Shown one piece after another: positions 61,064 through 64,000 of a stretch of DNA of 64,000 nucleotides. The stretch's first letter is position 1. Every line of letters begins with the position of its first letter. Both the position numbers and the translations under genes were made by a program. Under the pieces are notes generated by a model. That model was not told where the DNA came from. It saw only the letters and a program-made list of their open reading frames with translations, and made no database searches. The stretch is from JBPYCR01 sp051846935 (GTDB lineage: Bacteria; Bacillota; Bacilli; Bacillales; Amphibacillaceae). The stretch is from contig NZ_JBPYCS010000006.1 of the NCBI RefSeq assembly GCF_051846935.1, forward strand, positions 1 to 64,000, written 5' to 3'.

Positions 61064-61500
61064 TTAATCGTCTCCCTTTTCGTTGTATTTTAGTAGTACG
61101 TGCGCATCAAATGTGCACGCCTTATTTTTCATCTCCGTTTATCGACCGTTTACTCGACTATTCTACCGTTTACTACGCTATTTGATTAACGCCCTTATAG
61201 GAGGTATAGCTAAATGTGCACGCATATAATAGTTATTATCGACAGTGTTTTATACAAGGTGTGTTTGTTATTAATGAAGCGTTCGAGTTATGCGGTTTTT
61301 GCATAATCTCGATATGTTTTAAGTTCTTTAAGTTCAAGAGATACCGATTCGGGCTATCGCCCTCATCGGACGTATCGTTTATTAACCCTATATCGAATAT
61401 TTAAGTTCTGCCGAAAATTAATATACAGCCGTTTTATATCGGTGCACATTTTCGACTACTCCCTATAAGGGAACGACTTACAAACGTTGATATGAAGCGG
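61064..61500. promoter_or_regulatory. Control region with GTGCAC repeats and composite inverted motif
   Basis: AAATGTGCAC occurs at 61109 and 61212 (plus) and, reversed, at 61442-61451 and 61516-61525. CCCTTATAGG stands ten bases before the 61212 copy (61192-61201) and, on the other strand, ten bases before the 61451 copy (61471-61462), so a 30-bp composite motif points inward from both sides of about 220 bp. The inner copies also read as AGGAGG/GGGAG then ATGTGCAC, each opening a short peptide frame (28-30 codons, MCT...). No long gene. A good candidate for operator, replication or transcription start region. Confidence 0.5.
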
Positions 61501-61728
61501 TTAGCGTGGTGCGCCGTGCACATTTGATGTGCTGGCGGAATTATCTTCGCCCTTTATTCTTCGCATAATATCGCTGAATGCCTCGTCAAACTCTCGGCTG
61601 GCTTCGAACTTAACGACAACCTTTCCGCTGTACTTGCGTGAAGTAGCGAAGTCCACGACGTGAAAGCCTCGGGCGATTAGTTCCCTCGCTACTCGAAAGC
61701 TCAAAACACTCCGTAATTTATTCGACAT
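61501..61728 (-). CDS. Small phage-type hypothetical protein (DUF5659-like)
   Basis: 75 residues from ATG 61728 after AAAGGAGG (an in-frame ATG at 61764 lacks this site). KLRSVLSFRVARELIARGFHVVDFATSRKYSGKVVVKFEASREFDEAF resembles small phage proteins of the DUF5659 kind by pattern (from memory). The last codons contain one of the GTGCAC repeats. Function unknown. Confidence 0.6.
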   Translation of the reverse strand: MSNKLRSVLSFRVARELIARGFHVVDFATSRKYSGKVVVKFEASREFDEAFSDIMRRIKGEDNSASTSNVHGAPR

Positions 61729-62316
61729 TGATTGACCTCCTTTCTTTTCTATCCGTTTTCTCACATCGTAATAAAATATATAAGCAAGCTCTCAAGCCTG
61801 CCGCGTTTCTCATTCTTATAAATAACTGGGCGTGTTAATAGCACCCATCACATCTAAATTTTTGGAATGGTACTTCCACCTCTTATAGTGACTAACCACT
61901 TAAAAGTTCGGTTAAATCATGAAATCGCCTTTTCCTCTCATCCATAAGGTACGTAATCGGCTAAAAGTTAAGTACCCCCCCCAACCATTGTTAAGTCTGT
62001 TCGGGGTACACCCTTATAGGTACGTAATCGCCCGTTTGTTACTAAGTATATAAACCTCTCCTCATATTAAGATAATTGAACCAAACGCCTAAAAAGCGGA
62101 ATTAATTACGAAATTAATTCCCCTCCCCTGCGTATTAAGATAAGTGAACTAAACGCCTAAAAAACAACCAAAAAAGCTAATTGTCACAAATTCGTCACAT
62201 TTGAGGGTATATCCGAACTAAATCCCTCGCTTTTTAAAAGTTAGTCGCAAATATTCGCCCTACATACTTATCCGAAGCTATAACGTTATTTCGCACGTTT
62301 CAACTCCCGCAATTCC
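61729..62316. other. Gene-free repeat-rich stretch (possible origin)
   Basis: About 590 bp without a coding frame. Besides the 31-bp direct repeats listed separately it holds GGTACGTAATCG twice (61951 and 62013 areas), another CCCTTATAGG (62008), AT-rich spots and several short inverted repeats, with a C9 run near 61976. It lies between the DUF3102-like gene and the 75-residue gene. Confidence 0.4.
62065..62163 (+). repeat. 31-bp imperfect direct repeats
   Basis: TATTAAGATAATTGAACC-AAACGCCTAAAAA at 62065-62095 and a copy with two changes (T to G, C to T) at 62133-62163, a 68-bp period. Iteron-like. Confidence 0.6.
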
Positions 62317-62883
62317 TTAACGGTCAAATCCTCCGAACTTTTCCGCATACGCTTCGAGTCTCCGCTTAACCTCGTCGTAATCATGAGGCGTATTATCTAT
62401 CTCGACGTATTCCGTCTTAGTTTCGTACCTAACTTCAACAGGCTTGTCTGCTTTCTCTGCAAGCTCCTCGTTTTCAATCTCTATCCGCTCCCTTTCCGCC
62501 TGCTCCGCTTTTAGTCTGCGCTTCAACTCTCGCAATTCCTTAACGGTCATATCTTCGGGCTTTTTCGTTTCGCCTCTAGCGGTAACGTGTTCGGATTCGC
62601 GTTCGGCGGGCGGAATCTGTACAAGCTCGTATAATGCGTTAATCCCTAAATTACGTGACGTCACGTGTTTTGATTCCCCGAATTCCTCATACACTCGCAC
62701 GAATCTCCGTGCCGAGTCCTGCGTCATATTAATCGTTTCGAGCCATGCCATCCATTCCCCATGCGCTAAGTCGTTCTCCTTTACGTGCTTCAACCGCCTG
62801 CCTATCTCGAATATAGCTTCGCCTGCTACGCGCTGATATGCGTTGATTTCCGCCGTGATAACGTTAATGTCTTGCGATAGAAT
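62317..62883 (-). CDS. DUF3102-family protein with non-standard start
   Basis: Up to 188 residues. The frame SQDINVITAEINAYQRVAGE AIFEIGRRLKHVKENDLAHGEWMAW (core VAGEAIFEIGRRLKHVKEND) matches phage DUF3102 proteins, which begin this way about 35 residues before the helix region; later part is coiled-coil (RELKRRLKAEQAERERIEIEN). The first ATG/GTG/TTG in frame is TTG 62793, well inside the domain. AGGGGG stands four bases before ATT 62883, the best but atypical start. Alternatively a frameshift removed the start. Confidence 0.6.
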   Translation of the reverse strand: MLSQDINVITAEINAYQRVAGEAIFEIGRRLKHVKENDLAHGEWMAWLETINMTQDSARRFVRVYEEFGESKHVTSRNLGINALYELVQIPPAERESEHVTARGETKKPEDMTVKELRELKRRLKAEQAERERIEIENEELAEKADKPVEVRYETKTEYVEIDNTPHDYDEVKRRLEAYAEKFGGFDR

Positions 62884-63258
62884 TAATCCCCCTACTACAG
62901 TATCGTCCTGAGAACCTTAAAAAGTGGGACAATTAAATGCAAAAAACAAACCTGCGTCAACAAGTCCGCCTTACTTTTCGGCTCTATTACGCCCGTCAAA
63001 GCGTTTTCCCGTTGCGGAATTGTAAAACGTCGATGAAACGGAAGTTATTTCATAGATAGGCCCGCCCCTCTTTTCAACCCCCCAAGTGAAAAAATATTGC
63101 GCGAATCCTTGACCCCCTTGGAACGGAAACAATATCGAGCCTACCCGCGGGGGTATCTACGAAATATAAAAAGAGACGAACGAAATTAATCGCTCGCCTG
63201 CTCCGATAGCTCCCTCGCACTCTATTCATATCTTGTCGTCATAACTACATCCTTCTAT
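62884..63258. other. Stretch before the integrase gene
   Basis: 375 bp. Besides one possible short gene (62971-63132), it contains C-rich runs and GC-rich short hairpins (CCGCGGG at about 63145) but no clear terminator or promoter for the integrase. Nothing firm seen. Confidence 0.35.
62971..63132 (-). CDS. Possible 53-residue protein
   Basis: TTG 63132, seven bases after GGGTAGG, opens MFPFQGGQGFAQYFFTWGVE KRGGPIYEITSVSSTFYNSA... to TAA 62971. Rich in aromatic residues and glycine, protein-like, but with a weak ribosome site and no family. It precedes the DUF3102-like gene on the same strand. Confidence 0.3.
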   Translation of the reverse strand: MFPFQGGQGFAQYFFTWGVEKRGGPIYEITSVSSTFYNSATGKRFDGRNRAEK

Positions 63259-64000
63259 TTAATCGTATAAATTCTCAATTGCTTTTGCTTTCTCTTCTTC
63301 ACTTGGCGATGAATACCAAGCGATCATGTCCGCGGAAGTATGACCTGACAAGCTCATAATTAAAGCCGTTCCATGTCCGTTGTCTACGAGCTGCTTAACG
63401 TAAGTATGTCGAAGCTGATGCGGAGTAACTTCGTAATGTTTTAACATCGTTTGAACGCTTCTCCGACTGATTCGCTTGCCGAGTTGCGAAGTAAATAGAG
63501 CTTCTTTCCGGTCATTCCCTCGCTGCTCTAAGTAGATGCGAATTGCTCGCCTTGTCTCCGCTCCTATCGATATTGTTCGCTCTATACCGCCCTTGCCGTC
63601 CCTAACGTGTACCTCGCCTTTGCGCTCCCCTATCGTCACATCTGACCTATCCAAAGCTACCAACTCGCCTACGCGCAAGCCAGCGCCCAGCAACGTCATA
63701 ACGATAGCATGATCCCGCTTGTTCGCCTTCCTATCCGTAAGCCTTATTATCTCATTGCGCTTATTTCTCGATAACCATTTCGGAGCTTTACTGTGATTAC
63801 GTGCTATCCGAATGATCCGTATATCCTCGATGGCTTCCGATTTGCCCGCCCACTTGCTAAACGCCCTTATCGCTGCATACTCTCGATTGACGCCGCTAGG
63901 CTTGCGCTTCTCGACCGTTTCAAGCCGTTTGACGTATGCTTGCACGTCTGATCTAGCATATCCCCGCAAGTCCGTTCCTGCGCCGTTTAGGTAGCGTTTG
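63259..64000 (-). CDS. Tyrosine recombinase (XerC/D-like integrase), runs off window
   Basis: At least 247 residues; the frame is open to the right edge, upstream of the TTG at 63969, so the N-terminus is outside. Core-binding SAM-like domain (RGYARSDVQAYVKRLETVEK), catalytic Arg in GAGLRVGELVALDRSD, YEVTPHQLRHTYVKQL, LSGHTSADMIAWYSS with the nucleophilic Tyr. It is the likely integrase of the second element, but its direction (inside the element, reading left) gives no hint of the attachment site in this window. Confidence 0.9.
   Translation of the reverse strand, partial: KRYLNGAGTDLRGYARSDVQAYVKRLETVEKRKPSGVNREYAAIRAFSKWAGKSEAIEDIRIIRIARNHSKAPKWLSRNKRNEIIRLTDRKANKRDHAIVMTLLGAGLRVGELVALDRSDVTIGERKGEVHVRDGKGGIERTISIGAETRRAIRIYLEQRGNDRKEALFTSQLGKRISRRSVQTMLKHYEVTPHQLRHTYVKQLVDNGHGTALIMSLSGHTSADMIAWYSSPSEEEKAKAIENLYD

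Noticed and set aside
30000..64000. CRISPR array
   Set aside because: The repeats seen (arm sites, 31-bp pair, GTGCAC copies) lack regular spacers and repeat numbers; no cas genes.
1..64000. tRNA or rRNA genes
   Set aside because: No cloverleaf-type or ribosomal segments were seen; GGTTCGA at 52987 belongs to the structured region and is not a T-arm with a matching acceptor.

Overview
The window looks like a chromosome segment of a low-GC Gram-positive spore-former-type bacterium (Bacillaceae, close to the Oceanobacillus/Virgibacillus side of the family; species not decidable here). Evidence: the order camS-ligA-pcrA-pcrB-yerC-yerB-yerA-purDHNMFL..BKE-UPF0316-pbuG is the Bacillus subtilis yer/pur order, with typical AGGAGG ribosome sites, frequent TTG/GTG starts and guanine-class purine riboswitches. 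Nearly everything from 1 to about 25 kb reads on the minus strand.

Region 1 (1-25.6 kb): 5' end of pruA, camS lipoprotein, ligA, pcrA, pcrB, a GNAT enzyme, yerC, yerB, yerA and the purine operon, led by a guanine riboswitch with tandem terminators, then UPF0316 and MOSC genes. Two oddities: purC, purS and purQ are absent between purB and purL (about 107 bp between the genes), and PurF has no usable start codon that would include its N-terminal catalytic cysteine; the old leader frame is broken by a stop. Both affect glutamine-dependent steps of purine synthesis. Region 2 (25.7-30.1 kb): msrA and an MFS transporter on the plus strand, then pbuG with its own guanine riboswitch, an AraC-type remnant, and what looks like the terminator of guaA.

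Region 3 (about 30.14-54.77 kb): an integrative conjugative element of the Tn916/ICEBs1 class. It has C5 methyltransferase, two DUF961 genes, FtsK-like coupling protein, oriT, relaxase, TcpD, ArdA, TcpE, VirB4-like ATPase, membrane channel protein, CwlT-type hydrolase, TcpC, a frameshifted XRE regulator, sigma-like and Orf8-like regulators, a DUF3173 protein and a tyrosine integrase. It sits at the 3' end of guaA (core TCCCACTC at both ends, 11-bp-spaced AATGCAAT arm repeats at both ends). Its cargo (43.9-51.9 kb) is a TetR regulator, an MMPL/RND transporter, a broken second MMPL gene and a ResB/ResC cytochrome c maturation pair plus a 4-TM protein, arranged around four copies of a CGACA-N4-TGTCG operator that overlay two divergent promoters. 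A candidate structured RNA lies between the regulators and the integrase.

Region 4 (54.8-64 kb, continues past the window): a second, higher-GC integrative or phage-like element on the minus strand, apparently inserted in tandem at guaA and leaving a short guaA tail. It holds many small genes, a Cys-rich VLP-type protein, HNH endonuclease, XRE regulator, helicase-like ATPase, DUF3102-type protein and a tyrosine integrase running off the edge. Several of its genes have no AUG/GUG/UUG start, and one reading frame is interrupted by UAA. Two repeat-rich gene-poor stretches (61.1-61.5 and 61.8-62.3 kb) are candidate control or replication regions.
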